Assembly (NCBI GenBank): GCA_002338655.1
Contig: DDIU01000036.1
Location: forward strand, 1 to 64,000
Origin: Flammeovirgaceae bacterium UBA1842
GTDB lineage: Bacteria > Bacteroidota > Bacteroidia > Cytophagales > Cyclobacteriaceae
Length of the DNA stretch: 64,000 nt
Direction of reading: 5' to 3'
Position numbers and translations under genes: made by a program. How positions within the stretch are numbered: the first letter of the stretch is position 1; each line of letters begins with the position of its first letter. The notes under the pieces are model-generated. The model was not told the origin of the DNA. It saw only the letters and a program-made list of their open reading frames with translations, and searched no databases. Of this stretch, positions 1 to 8,247 are shown piece after piece.

Positions 1-58
1 GGAAGGCCTTCTTATTTTATGGTATGTCCTTGAAGTAAGCTCCATTAAAACTAGAACC

Positions 59-92
59 AAAAAAAGGCACTGAGAATATTCCCAGTGCCTTT
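59..92 (-). terminator. Rho-independent terminator of the SlyD gene
   Basis: A perfect 10-bp stem (63-72 with 83-92, AAAGGCACTG/CAGTGCCTTT) has a 10-nt loop. Read on the minus strand it is followed by a run of seven T (59-65), so it ends transcription of the gene whose stop lies at 142. Nothing coding is supported in bases 1-58. Confidence 0.85.
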
Positions 93-141
93 ATTGTCTC
101 TCCTTAAAAACGGTATCGTTTCTTTAGGACAGCAGGTCAAA

Positions 142-570
142 TTATTTTATTTCAACAAGTTCAATGTCAAATACTAAATCTTTACCTGCTAATGGATGAT
201 TGGCGTCTATCTCAACTGTTTCTTCCATTACATTAGATACCACTACAGGTAATGCCTGGCCGTTAGGCTGTTGCATACTCAATTGCTGACCAACCTCAGG
301 TTTCAAATCAGGAGGTAGCTGTGCTTTAGGCACCTCAATTATCATTTCTGTGTTTTTTTCACCATACGCTTCAGCGGCTGGTATTTTGGCTGTTTTTTTA
401 TCCCCTACATTCATTCCATCTACTGCTTTATCAAACCCTGCGATCATCATCCCAGCCCCTACTTCAAATTCCAATGGTTCTCTATTAAGAGAAGAGTCAA
501 AAACTGACCCGTCATGCAATTTACCAGTATAGTGAACTTTTACACTATCCCCTTTTTTTGCTCCAGACAT
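142..570 (-). CDS. slyD: FKBP-type peptidyl-prolyl cis-trans isomerase, SlyD-like
   Basis: A cytoplasmic prolyl isomerase/chaperone of 142 residues. The FKBP half is visible as VHYTGKLHDGSVFDSS (12-27), the GAGMMIAGFDKAVDGM segment (38-53) and AEAYGE (66-71). The stretch of about 72-128 fits the insert-in-flap chaperone domain of SlyD, and the chain closes with DLVFDIELVEI, the last FKBP strand. The His/Cys-rich metal-binding tail of E. coli SlyD is absent, which is common outside Proteobacteria. It is monocistronic, with a -7 element at 620-627 and its own terminator. The family assignment is firm; the symbol is by similarity to SlyD rather than other FKBPs. Confidence 0.88.
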   Translation of the reverse strand: MSGAKKGDSVKVHYTGKLHDGSVFDSSLNREPLEFEVGAGMMIAGFDKAVDGMNVGDKKTAKIPAAEAYGEKNTEMIIEVPKAQLPPDLKPEVGQQLSMQQPNGQALPVVVSNVMEETVEIDANHPLAGKDLVFDIELVEIK

Positions 571-619
571 AAATATATTTTTTAATCTTTATTGTTAATC
601 CCCTGATTTTCAGGAATTG

Positions 620-627
620 CAAAGGTA
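620..627 (-). promoter_or_regulatory. Bacteroidota -7 promoter element for the SlyD gene
   Basis: Plus-strand CAAAGGTA reads TACCTTTG on the minus strand, an exact match to the Bacteroidota -7 consensus TAnnTTTG, about 50 nt upstream of the start at 570. I see no TTG at the ideal -33 distance. Confidence 0.5.
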
Positions 628-695
628 GCCATTAGCCTTCCAAAAAAAAATTATGATCCAATAGTGTACCTTTTACCAAAACGTGCATTATGTGG

Positions 696-797
696 GTACT
701 TCATTTTTAAACAATGTGTGAGGCATTGTAAGGCGGTTATATCCGGTCTCTGATTCCAATGTCAGTAGGCCGGATATTATCTTTCTGAGTGAAGTAC
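696..797 (+). promoter_or_regulatory. Nested inverted repeats in the leader of the sigma-factor gene
   Basis: In the 278-bp gap before the sigma factor, an outer 8-bp inverted repeat (GTACTTCA 696-703, TGAAGTAC 790-797) encloses an inner one (ATATCCGG 739-746, CCGGATAT 770-777), with a further CTGA/TCAG pair inside (750-753/762-765). The arrangement could fold as a two-tier RNA or form operator sites. There is no long T run after the inner stem, so a terminator is less likely. The function is unknown. Confidence 0.4.
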
Positions 798-848
798 TGT
801 AACCTTATTATGGACTAGCGAGTATTAATTTTATGTGTAAACCAACTT

Positions 849-1523
849 ATGGGACTTACAGCCATTAAATACCATTTTCGTCTACTATGGGTATTCAACT
901 ATTCGGTTGATCATTGGCTGCGCAAAATCAATTACTATACTACTGCCAGTACTTATCATAAAACCAAACAAGAAATAAGTGCGGAGTATGAAGTTATAAA
1001 AGCATCACAGCACAATCCGGAAAATTTTGGTCCACTTTATATAAGGTATCATGATATGGTATTTTTGTTTATAAATAAACGGGTAGATAACCTTGAAGCC
1101 ACTGCCGACCTTACTTCAAGGGTATTTTTAAAATGCCTCAAGAATATTGGCAAGTATAAATATCAGGGTGTGCCATTTTCAGCATGGCTATATAAAATAG
1201 CACTCAATGAGATCAACCAATTTTTCAGGGTACAGAATAAACTAATGCGAACAGTAAGCATTAATGATCATCATATTGATCAACTCGTGGGTGAAATTGA
1301 TTATGGTCAACCATTAATTGATACTCATGTTCTGGTGCCCGTATTGTTAGAACAGTTGAATGATTATGAAATCCAATTCATAGAATTACGGTTCTTTGAG
1401 AATGAATCGTACAAACAAATAGGTTATTTACTTGGTTTAAGTGAAGTAAATGCTAAAATTAAGACTTATAGGATTCTTAAAAAGTTGAAAAAACTTTCAG
1501 AAAACATTAATTACAATGAATAA
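849..1523 (+). CDS. RNA polymerase sigma-70 family factor (ECF-like)
   Basis: A small sigma factor of 224 residues. Region 2 spans about 61-128, with the core-binding/-10 recognition stretch around DLTSRVFLKCLKNIGKYK and PFSAWLYKIALNEI. Region 4 spans about 170-220 and holds a helix-turn-helix (ESYKQIGYLLGLSEVNAKIK). Region 3 is replaced by a linker, as in ECF factors. About 50 residues precede region 2, more than usual; no alternative internal ATG exists before residue 70, so the exact start is uncertain. The stop overlaps the next ATG by one base, so it is translationally coupled to a tiny membrane protein that could act as its regulator. The target promoters are unknown. Confidence 0.85.
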   Translation: MGLTAIKYHFRLLWVFNYSVDHWLRKINYYTTASTYHKTKQEISAEYEVIKASQHNPENFGPLYIRYHDMVFLFINKRVDNLEATADLTSRVFLKCLKNIGKYKYQGVPFSAWLYKIALNEINQFFRVQNKLMRTVSINDHHIDQLVGEIDYGQPLIDTHVLVPVLLEQLNDYEIQFIELRFFENESYKQIGYLLGLSEVNAKIKTYRILKKLKKLSENINYNE

Positions 1524-1756
1524 TGGGCAAATTTAAAATTAAAATAAATCCACCTGTTCCTTCTATAGAAACTATTCACCAATACCGAAACTTTGGAGGC
1601 TTACTCCATCGTTATAAAAAGTATTATTCTACAGATGGCATAAGGTACATGCTTTATCATGATAGAAAGAGATTGGTTTACATTGTTATCATTATAGTTT
1701 TTCTATTGATGCTCCTTTTTGTTGAAGAAATTAGTGCACAGTCTATTCCCCTCTAA
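1523..1756 (+). CDS. Small single-pass membrane protein in the sigma-factor operon
   Basis: This 77-residue protein has a basic soluble N-terminus carrying an INPPVPS motif (8-14), a YRNF...YKKYYSTDGIR stretch, a DRKRLVYIV stop-transfer boundary, and one hydrophobic helix at 51-67. It is therefore predicted as N-in with a very short external tail. Its ATG overlaps the sigma-factor stop by one base. I do not recognise a named family. A membrane-anchored partner translated with an ECF-like factor is a plausible anti-sigma or tether, but no anti-sigma domain is visible, so this is only inference. Confidence 0.75.
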   Translation: MGKFKIKINPPVPSIETIHQYRNFGGLLHRYKKYYSTDGIRYMLYHDRKRLVYIVIIIVFLLMLLFVEEISAQSIPL

Positions 1757-2315
1757 ACTTAAAAAGCCAGTACTCATTGTACTTTTGGTATTTGGTGGGG
1801 TACGCCCATTATTTAGCCAATCCGATATTACCGTTTACACTGAAGGCGATAAACTGACCGCAGCATTTGTTGCTAAACTATGCAGTGCGGCACGCTACCA
1901 ACTTGGCGTTGAGAATATAGGCCCCACTGAATTGGAAAATGACATTCTTTTTGCTGCTGGCACAACCTATGGCGCAGAAGATGTGGCTGAATTAAGTTTG
2001 AAATGGCATACCAAATACGGCAGCCAATGCCAATGTCCAGCCAATGATGACTTTGAGGCAGGTGATATTTTACGTCAGATGGTGAATAGTAATTTTCGTG
2101 AATTTGCCAACACCATAGGCCCCAAGAATAGATTACCTTTAAACCTAGCACTTAAAGACCCAGTCGATGGTATGACCATATTGGAATATATCAATAACCA
2201 GCGTGTGCTGCTGGAGAAAAAGTATAATAATGACCGTTCGAAATTCCAAGAAGATTTAAAATGGCGTAATATAATGTTCTTTTATTTTTTATTCTCGGAA
2301 TACAGTATTAATTAG
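1719..2315 (+). CDS. Exported protein of unknown function, third gene of the sigma operon
   Basis: The product has 198 residues. A signal peptide of about 34 residues (basic KLKK, then VLIVLLVFGGV, ending near LFSQ) points to periplasmic or outer-membrane location. The mature part contains two Cys in a CQC pair (SQCQCPAND) and a helical C-terminus rich in charged and aromatic residues. The start at 1719 lies 38 bp inside the preceding gene in another frame; no later ATG preserves the signal peptide. I recognise no family. Co-transcription with the sigma factor suggests a sensory or envelope role, by context only. Confidence 0.7.
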   Translation: MLKKLVHSLFPSKLKKPVLIVLLVFGGVRPLFSQSDITVYTEGDKLTAAFVAKLCSAARYQLGVENIGPTELENDILFAAGTTYGAEDVAELSLKWHTKYGSQCQCPANDDFEAGDILRQMVNSNFREFANTIGPKNRLPLNLALKDPVDGMTILEYINNQRVLLEKKYNNDRSKFQEDLKWRNIMFFYFLFSEYSIN

Positions 2316-2320
2316 CGGCT

Positions 2321-2923
2321 GTGAATTTACTGTACGCCCTCGATCTATTAGGAACTTTTGTTTTTGCCATAAGTGGTCTTCGCCTAGCGGCCAGAAAAGA
2401 TATGGATCTATTCGGGGCAACGGTTATAGGATTTGTAACCGCAGTGGGTGGTGGTACCACCAGGGATCTATTGCTCGGTGCTACCCCCGTAGCATGGATC
2501 GATAATATCCAATATCCAATTGCCATCATACTGGCCGTACCATTTACCTTGATATTTAGAAAATATATTGTTAATCTTAAAAGGACTTTCTTTGTCTTCG
2601 ATAGTATTGGAATCGCCATATTTACGATAAGTGGCATGCAAAAAGCACTTGATTTTGGATTAAATCCGGGCTTGGCAATGGCGATGGGCATGGTTTCCGC
2701 AGTAGTGGGAGGTGTTATTCGGGATATTTTGTGCAATGAAATCCCGCTTATATTCAGAAAGGAAATTTATGCCACTGCATGTTTAGCTGGTGCATTGGTA
2801 TTTTACTTATTAGGTAATTGGGGAATAGACCAAAACCTGAATTATATAATTACCACATCTCTAATTTTGATCATAAGAGTAGTATCGATCAAGTATAACT
2901 TGTCAATGCCTAAAATGAAATGA
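2321..2923 (+). CDS. TRIC-type cation channel family protein (YadS/UPF0126)
   Basis: This 200-residue integral membrane protein has about seven hydrophobic helices. It contains two copies of the family's Gly-rich helix kink followed by Arg-Asp: GGGTTRD (43-49) and VGGVIRD (129-135). These mark the duplicated repeat of the trimeric intracellular cation (TRIC) channel fold. The start is GTG at 2321, five bases after the stop of the upstream gene; no ATG is available without losing helix 1. The stop at 2923 directly abuts the stop of the convergent thioredoxin gene at 2924. Prokaryotic members are K+-permeable channels in vitro; the physiological role here is unknown. Confidence 0.85.
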   Translation: MNLLYALDLLGTFVFAISGLRLAARKDMDLFGATVIGFVTAVGGGTTRDLLLGATPVAWIDNIQYPIAIILAVPFTLIFRKYIVNLKRTFFVFDSIGIAIFTISGMQKALDFGLNPGLAMAMGMVSAVVGGVIRDILCNEIPLIFRKEIYATACLAGALVFYLLGNWGIDQNLNYIITTSLILIIRVVSIKYNLSMPKMK

Positions 2924-3463
2924 TTATTCGAAACTGGACTTAAACTGACTTTCCCAAGTCTGCCAGTCTACTGTTTTGAAGTTATCGCCACCAATAAATT
3001 TCACAATCATCTCAAACCGATCCGGCTTTAAATACCCGGCTAGGGGTTGAATAATATTAAAATCTTCATCTAGAAATACCACTGAAGGGTAACTCATTTT
3101 ATTATTTAGTAATGAAGCGGCCAATTCATGGTAGCCCCTATTGCCACTGGCAATAAACTTAAAAGTATGATCCCTGAAAACAATGTCTTCTTTCTGCTCG
3201 GCATTTAATTTGACAGGATAGAAATTTTCATTCAAATAATCGGCTATAATTACTTGACTAAATGTATTCTTATCCATCACTTTACACCATCCACACCAGT
3301 CGGTATACACATCAATGAATATTTTGCGCTTTTCGGTTTTTGATTTTTCTACAGCCTCCTCAAAGCTCAACCATTTCACTTTTCCCTCATTTTCCTGAGC
3401 AAATAATGAGAAACCAGTTTGTAATAATACAATTGTCAAAAGGCCAATTACAATTCTTTTCAT
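2924..3463 (-). CDS. Exported thioredoxin-fold protein (CGWC active site)
   Basis: A 179-residue protein with signal peptide MKRIVIGLLTIVLLQTGFSLFAQ, followed by a thioredoxin-like domain. The redox motif CGWC is at residues 57-60, preceded by the typical FIDVYTDW strand, and the cis-Pro loop appears as MSYPSVVF. It resembles the Bacteroidota 'thioredoxin family / DUF255-like' periplasmic reductases. An upstream in-frame ATG at 3475 would add four residues; 3463 gives the better signal peptide. It is probably involved in disulphide reduction or protein folding in the periplasm; the substrate is unknown. Confidence 0.85.
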   Translation of the reverse strand: MKRIVIGLLTIVLLQTGFSLFAQENEGKVKWLSFEEAVEKSKTEKRKIFIDVYTDWCGWCKVMDKNTFSQVIIADYLNENFYPVKLNAEQKEDIVFRDHTFKFIASGNRGYHELAASLLNNKMSYPSVVFLDEDFNIIQPLAGYLKPDRFEMIVKFIGGDNFKTVDWQTWESQFKSSFE

Positions 3464-3510
3464 ATTATAGATCATACGTCATTAACAACTTGAGAGTTAG
3501 GTTTATTTTA

Positions 3511-4425
3511 TCAATTAATACTTTTAGACCTGATATAGGTAAGTATATCATTTTTGTTGTCAGGATGAAACCACTTTATTTCATCATCCCGCTTAAACCA
3601 CGTCAGCTGACGTTTGGCATACCTCCTACTATTACGCTTAACCAAGTCAATGGCTTCTTCCAAAGTCAAATCTCCATCCAAGTAATCAAAAATCTCCTTG
3701 TAACCCACTGTTTGTAAGGCTTGCATATGTTTAAATCCAATAAGCTTTTTTACTTCATCTACTAACCCCATTTCAATCATGATATCAACCCGTTTGTTTA
3801 TGCGTTCATAAAGCTCCTCCCGAGGTCTTTCCAATCCTATTTTAACAATATTAAAGGGCCTATCCACTATTTTACCTACCCTATAGCCCGAAAACTTCTG
3901 CCCTGTTGCCTGAAACACCTCTAACCCCCTCAAAACACGGTGCGGGTTGGCCTTATCTACTACGGCATAGTATTCTGGATCGACCTGTTCCAACTCTTCC
4001 AGTATTGATGCCAATCCATGGGATTGCAACCTCTGGTTGAGCCCTTCCCTTATCCCATCGGTCACTTCTGGTATATCAGATAGGCCGTGCAGTAAAGCAT
4101 TGATATACAGTCCCGAACCACCAGTTAATATAACCGTTTCATAGTTCTTAAAAAGTTCTGTCAGTAATTCAAGGCCCTCCTTCTCATATTGCCCTGCCGA
4201 AAAATCATCTTGGATAATGTGGGTACCAATAAAATGATGCTTTACACGGGCCAATTCTTCTGGTGTGGGTTTGGCTGTGCCAATTGACATTTCTTGGTAT
4301 ACTTGTCTTGAGTCAGCCGAAATTATCTCGGAGTTGAGCTCTTGCGCTATATCAATGCACAATTTGGTTTTCCCAACAGCGGTAGGCCCAACAATACACA
4401 CAAGATTTTTATTTTTTAATGTCAT
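3511..4425 (-). CDS. miaA: tRNA dimethylallyltransferase
   Basis: MiaA transfers the dimethylallyl group to the N6 of A37 in tRNAs that read U-starting codons. The 304-residue length is typical. The P-loop GPTAVGKT is at 13-20, followed by SADSRQVYQ and IGTAKP (the substrate tRNA/DMAPP loop), LTGGSGLYI, NPHRVLRGLEV and a C-terminal RNSRRYAKRQLTWFKRD, all MiaA signatures. It is divergent from the hybrid kinase operon; the 74-bp gap between them shows no clear -7 element. Confidence 0.97.
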   Translation of the reverse strand: MTLKNKNLVCIVGPTAVGKTKLCIDIAQELNSEIISADSRQVYQEMSIGTAKPTPEELARVKHHFIGTHIIQDDFSAGQYEKEGLELLTELFKNYETVILTGGSGLYINALLHGLSDIPEVTDGIREGLNQRLQSHGLASILEELEQVDPEYYAVVDKANPHRVLRGLEVFQATGQKFSGYRVGKIVDRPFNIVKIGLERPREELYERINKRVDIMIEMGLVDEVKKLIGFKHMQALQTVGYKEIFDYLDGDLTLEEAIDLVKRNSRRYAKRQLTWFKRDDEIKWFHPDNKNDILTYIRSKSIN

Positions 4426-4499
4426 AAATACAAAATACCTATTAAATTATCGTATATCAAAAAGGCTCTTTTTTGTAGAAATTGCTAATTTCACGAGGT

Positions 4500-6827
4500 A
4501 TGGTTAAAGAGAAGAGGACACTTCAAAAAAAAATAGAGGAGCTTGAAAAACAACTCGCAGAGGAAAAACAAAAAAACTCTTATGCAACAGCCATTCTGGA
4601 AAGTGGCAATTTAATAATCTGGTCGGTAGACAAAGAATTCAAACTACTCTCCTTCAATCAAAACTATTTTACTTTTTTTCTCCCTTCGGAATCAAAATCA
4701 AAAGTCTACTTCGAAAAAAACAATCAACTAAAATCGGTAAATGCCCATAAATTTTGGACAAAAAAATATCAACAGGCACTGGCCGGCCAATCGGTAAATT
4801 TTGAAATCAGAATAGAAGTAGATGGTCAATATGAATGGAAGGAAGTATTCTTGAATCCTGTATATGGTAACGATGCAAATATTAACGCCATCTCAGGTAT
4901 CGCATACGACGTAACGGACAAGACACAAGCCAGAAAAAAACTCATCAATAGCGAAGAAAAGTTTAGGAATATATTCGAATCCTTTCAGGATCTATACTTT
5001 AGAACTGACTTTAAGGGAAATATTACCATGCTTAGCCCTTCGGTTAAGGACATCATTGGTTTTAGTGAAGCCCAATTGAAAGGCAAGAATATTACGAATT
5101 ACTATATCTACAATATCAAGATCAAATCATTACTTCGAGATCTAATAAAATATGGCAGCGTTAGAAATTTTGAAGCAGGACTTGTTAATAAGTCAGGCAA
5201 TGTGATTCCGTGTATCTGCAATATTCGGATAATAACTTCCAATGGTGTGCCTAAATACATTGAAGGTGTGGCAAGGGACATCACAGAACTCAAGCGTACA
5301 AACTTACAGTTACAACATTCAAAAGAACTGGCAGAGCGTTCTCTAAAAATAAAGGAAAGGTTTTTGGCAAACATGAGCCATGAGATAAAAACCCCATTAA
5401 ATGGAATTATGGGCATGTTACACCTTTTGGATGACGAGGCTCTCAATGACCAACAGAAGAAACATTTGGAGTCTTTGAAAAGCTCATCTGAGATATTGAT
5501 GAGCATGCTCAATGATATGCTGGATATTGCAAAAATAGAAGCAGGAAAAATGGAGCTGAAAAACTCCGTGGTTAGCCCTTCAACCCTTTTTGAAAAACTA
5601 TCCATCCTTTATGAGCAAGAAGCAAAAAGAAATAAGTTAAAGTTGCACTTTGAAATTGATGAGGCTATACCAAAAAACATATTGGCCGATGAAATCAAAC
5701 TCATCCAGATATTTTCAAATTTAATATCAAATGCCATAAAATTTACCCCCGCCAATGGCGATATCCATGTAAGGGCATTTATTGAAAAAAAGAAAAGAAA
5801 TGGGGCTTTGTTGATAATGGGTACGGTTAAAGACACCGGTATTGGCATTCTGGATGAGGACACAAAGAAACTTTTTAAGAGTTTTACACAACTGGATAGT
5901 TCAACAAGTAAAATTTATAAGGGCACTGGGTTAGGGTTATTCATCTCTAAAAAATTGACCGAACTAATGAAGGGGGAAATCGGGGTAAAACCGAATGAAA
6001 ATGGGGGTTCCACTTTTTGGTTCACATTTGAAACACTTGAAGTATCTCCGTTACCTGAAATAGAAATGTCTGATAACGCTTCGGTACTACTTGGCAATCC
6101 CAGCATTTTGGTGGTAGATGACAATAAAGTCAATCTGCACCTTGCCTCTGAATTACTTAAAAAAGCAGGTTGTAAAGTCACCACGGCAAATAGTGGTAAA
6201 AAAGCAGTAAGGCTGGCCTCGAAAACTCAATTCGAGTTAATCCTGATGGACATTCAAATGCCAACTATGGATGGAATTGAAGCTACCGTTCAAATAAAAA
6301 ATGATGGCCAAAATATGGGAACACCCACCATCGCCATGACTGCCTATTCTATGTCAGGTGACAAAGACAAATACCTACAGGCCGGGTTTGATGATTACCT
6401 ATCAAAACCAATAATCCCGGACGCACTGATAATGATGATAAAAAAATGGACTGAGGATGATGTGGTAATTGAACCCATAAAGAGTGAACCTACTAAGCTG
6501 GAATACGTTACCCTAAATAATAAAACCTTGGGTAATTTAAGTAAATACGGAGGTAAGGAAGTAGTAAGTGAGGCGTTGGCTGAGTTTGATAGTGAGTGTG
6601 ATCAACAATTACAAATCCTCCGTTCAACAAAAAATATTGAGGAAATTTTAAATATTTTGCATACCTTAAAAGGTAATGCTGGAACATTAGGTGTTGAAAA
6701 AATGGCATTTTGGGCTGAAATGATGGAGGATGAAGTAAAAACGAAAAAATATCATAATTTTGATAGCAACTTAAAGGAGTTAGAAGTACTCCATACTGAA
6801 TTTAAAAGTTCGTTAAAACAGTTTTAA
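4500..6827 (+). CDS. Hybrid sensor histidine kinase (PAS-PAS-HisKA-HATPase-REC-Hpt)
   Basis: A cytoplasmic multi-step phosphorelay protein of 775 residues. A coiled coil (1-25) is followed by two PAS regions (about 30-140 and 150-270). The HisKA domain has the phospho-acceptor H294 in NMSHEIKTPLNG, and the HATPase has the N-box SNLISNAIKF plus DTGIGI and GTGLGLFIS. The receiver carries acceptor D584 (LMDIQMPTMDG), and a C-terminal Hpt domain carries H721 (LHTLKGNAGTLG). All catalytic residues are present and there is no transmembrane segment, so the signal is intracellular. I chose the ATG at 4500 over an upstream TTG because of the ACGAGG ribosome-binding sequence just before it. It heads an operon with a lone response regulator. 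Confidence 0.93.
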   Translation: MVKEKRTLQKKIEELEKQLAEEKQKNSYATAILESGNLIIWSVDKEFKLLSFNQNYFTFFLPSESKSKVYFEKNNQLKSVNAHKFWTKKYQQALAGQSVNFEIRIEVDGQYEWKEVFLNPVYGNDANINAISGIAYDVTDKTQARKKLINSEEKFRNIFESFQDLYFRTDFKGNITMLSPSVKDIIGFSEAQLKGKNITNYYIYNIKIKSLLRDLIKYGSVRNFEAGLVNKSGNVIPCICNIRIITSNGVPKYIEGVARDITELKRTNLQLQHSKELAERSLKIKERFLANMSHEIKTPLNGIMGMLHLLDDEALNDQQKKHLESLKSSSEILMSMLNDMLDIAKIEAGKMELKNSVVSPSTLFEKLSILYEQEAKRNKLKLHFEIDEAIPKNILADEIKLIQIFSNLISNAIKFTPANGDIHVRAFIEKKKRNGALLIMGTVKDTGIGILDEDTKKLFKSFTQLDSSTSKIYKGTGLGLFISKKLTELMKGEIGVKPNENGGSTFWFTFETLEVSPLPEIEMSDNASVLLGNPSILVVDDNKVNLHLASELLKKAGCKVTTANSGKKAVRLASKTQFELILMDIQMPTMDGIEATVQIKNDGQNMGTPTIAMTAYSMSGDKDKYLQAGFDDYLSKPIIPDALIMMIKKWTEDDVVIEPIKSEPTKLEYVTLNNKTLGNLSKYGGKEVVSEALAEFDSECDQQLQILRSTKNIEEILNILHTLKGNAGTLGVEKMAFWAEMMEDEVKTKKYHNFDSNLKELEVLHTEFKSSLKQF

Positions 6828-6838
6828 TTAATTATAGA

Positions 6839-7207
6839 ATGGCAAAGAAAATCTTATTAGCAGACGACAGTCCGGTAATCCAAACACTCTCAAAGAAAAT
6901 ATTCCAAGGTCAGGGGTATGATTTTAAAGGTGTAAAAACAGGTGCAAAAGTGATGGGCGAAGTTGAAAATAATGACTATGATGTAGTGATTCTCGACATC
7001 ATTTTACCAGAAACCAATGGCATGGAACTAGCCAAACAAATCAGGCAGCTCAAAGACAAAAAGAAAGCTTCGGTACCCATAATTGCCATTTCTGGGAACT
7101 ATAAAAATTATTCTAAAAGCGATTTTGATGAAGTAGGTATCAATGAATATCTTATCAAACCCCTAGATTATGATGCACTGGTAAGTGCTGTGAAAAAATA
7201 TATCTAA
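6839..7207 (+). CDS. Single-domain response regulator (CheY-like)
   Basis: A lone 122-residue receiver domain with an acidic pocket at ADD (8-10), phospho-acceptor D53 in VILDIILPETNG, the switch Ser in IAISGN, and the conserved Lys in YLIKPLDYDAL. No output domain is attached, so it works by protein-protein contact or as a phosphate shuttle. It follows the hybrid kinase by 11 bp and abuts the next gene with no gap. The upstream kinase with its Hpt domain is the obvious phosphodonor; that pairing is inference from position. Confidence 0.92.
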   Translation: MAKKILLADDSPVIQTLSKKIFQGQGYDFKGVKTGAKVMGEVENNDYDVVILDIILPETNGMELAKQIRQLKDKKKASVPIIAISGNYKNYSKSDFDEVGINEYLIKPLDYDALVSAVKKYI

Positions 7208-7483
7208 ATGAGCTTTAAGTACTCTAATCACTTTCTCAATAAACTTGAAGATTTAATAGCCGAAACATCCTACATTCTACGATATGAAAGGGGAAACTTC
7301 CATTCGGGTTGGTGTATTTTAAAAGATACCAAAGTCATTATAGTCAATAAATTTTTTGCCACAGATGGCAAAATAAATTGCTTATTGGATATTATTAAAA
7401 CAATAGATATCGATCAATCCAGATTAAGCGAAAAGAATCAAAAACTTTACTTCGAACTGTCCCAAACTAAATTGCAATTGTGA
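7208..7483 (+). CDS. Conserved small protein of unknown function
   Basis: This 91-residue protein has no signal peptide or membrane helix. Visible features are RYERGNFHSGWCILKD, a hydrophobic strand KVIIVNKFF and an acidic-helical C-terminus. It begins at the base after the response-regulator stop and its stop overlaps the next gene by four bases (GTGA), so it is translationally coupled on both sides. I recall similar small proteins at this kind of locus in related Cytophagales but know no function. Confidence 0.8.
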   Translation: MSFKYSNHFLNKLEDLIAETSYILRYERGNFHSGWCILKDTKVIIVNKFFATDGKINCLLDIIKTIDIDQSRLSEKNQKLYFELSQTKLQL

Positions 7484-8247
7484 AAATCACGTTTTTAGGC
7501 ACAGGTACTTCTCAGGGCGTTCCGGTTATTGCCTGCCAATGTGAAGTTTGTACTTCGTTGGATTTCAGGGACCAGCGGTTGCGCACTGCTATCCATATAG
7601 AAACTGACCAAAAAAGCTTTGTGATCGATACAGGGCCGGATTTTCGCCAACAGATGTTGCGTGAACGGATCAAATCACTGAATGCCATTATTTATACTCA
7701 CGAACACAAAGATCATACTGCCGGGTTGGACGATGTCAGGGCTTTTAATTTTTTACAAAAAAAAGCTGTACCCATATATGCCATGCCACATGTGATTGAG
7801 CAATTAAAAATGGAATACAATTACATTTTTAATGAAAAGAATAATTATCCTGGCATACCGCAAGTTGACACTCATCTACTTAAAGATACTTCCCCATTTA
7901 AAATCGAATCGGTAGAATTTATACCCATAGAAGTTATGCATTATAAGCTTCCGGTATTGGGATTTAGAGTTGGTGATTTTACTTATATCACAGATGCCAA
8001 TTACATATCTGATAAAGAAAAAAGCAAAATAAAAGGCTCTAAGGTATTGGTAATTAATGCTTTACAAAAAGAGAAGCACATTTCCCACTTTAATCTCAGT
8101 GAAGCGATTGAACTAGCCCAAGAATTGGGTGTAAACCAAACCTACTTCACCCATATAAGTCATAAAATGGGCAGGCATGCACATGTTGAGAAAGAATTGC
8201 CAGATGGCATATCTTTGGCGCATGACGGTCTAACCATAACCTTATAG
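7480..8247 (+). CDS. Metallo-beta-lactamase-fold hydrolase (PhnP/phosphodiesterase-like)
   Basis: This 255-residue cytoplasmic protein starts with the family's LGTGTSQGVPVIACQCEVC (residues 5-23; the Cys pair resembles the PhnP zinc-binding loop). The metal-binding signature HEHKDH is at 74-79 (HxHxDH), with further ligands likely in PIEVMHY, ITDANYI and THISHKMGRH. It matches the 'MBL fold / phosphoribosyl 1,2-cyclic phosphate phosphodiesterase' group, whose members are two-metal phosphodiesterases; the substrate here is unknown. The start is GTG at 7480. Its neighbours suggest no phosphonate pathway, so calling it PhnP would go too far. Confidence 0.85.
   Translation: MKITFLGTGTSQGVPVIACQCEVCTSLDFRDQRLRTAIHIETDQKSFVIDTGPDFRQQMLRERIKSLNAIIYTHEHKDHTAGLDDVRAFNFLQKKAVPIYAMPHVIEQLKMEYNYIFNEKNNYPGIPQVDTHLLKDTSPFKIESVEFIPIEVMHYKLPVLGFRVGDFTYITDANYISDKEKSKIKGSKVLVINALQKEKHISHFNLSEAIELAQELGVNQTYFTHISHKMGRHAHVEKELPDGISLAHDGLTITL

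Noticed and set aside
1..58. Possible end of a gene entering the window
   Set aside because: Frames are too short and show no recognisable protein; the only supported signal there is the terminator.
690..710. Six-codon leader peptide (MWVLHF) before the sigma factor
   Set aside because: Too short to tell from chance; no run of regulatory codons and no attenuator next to it.
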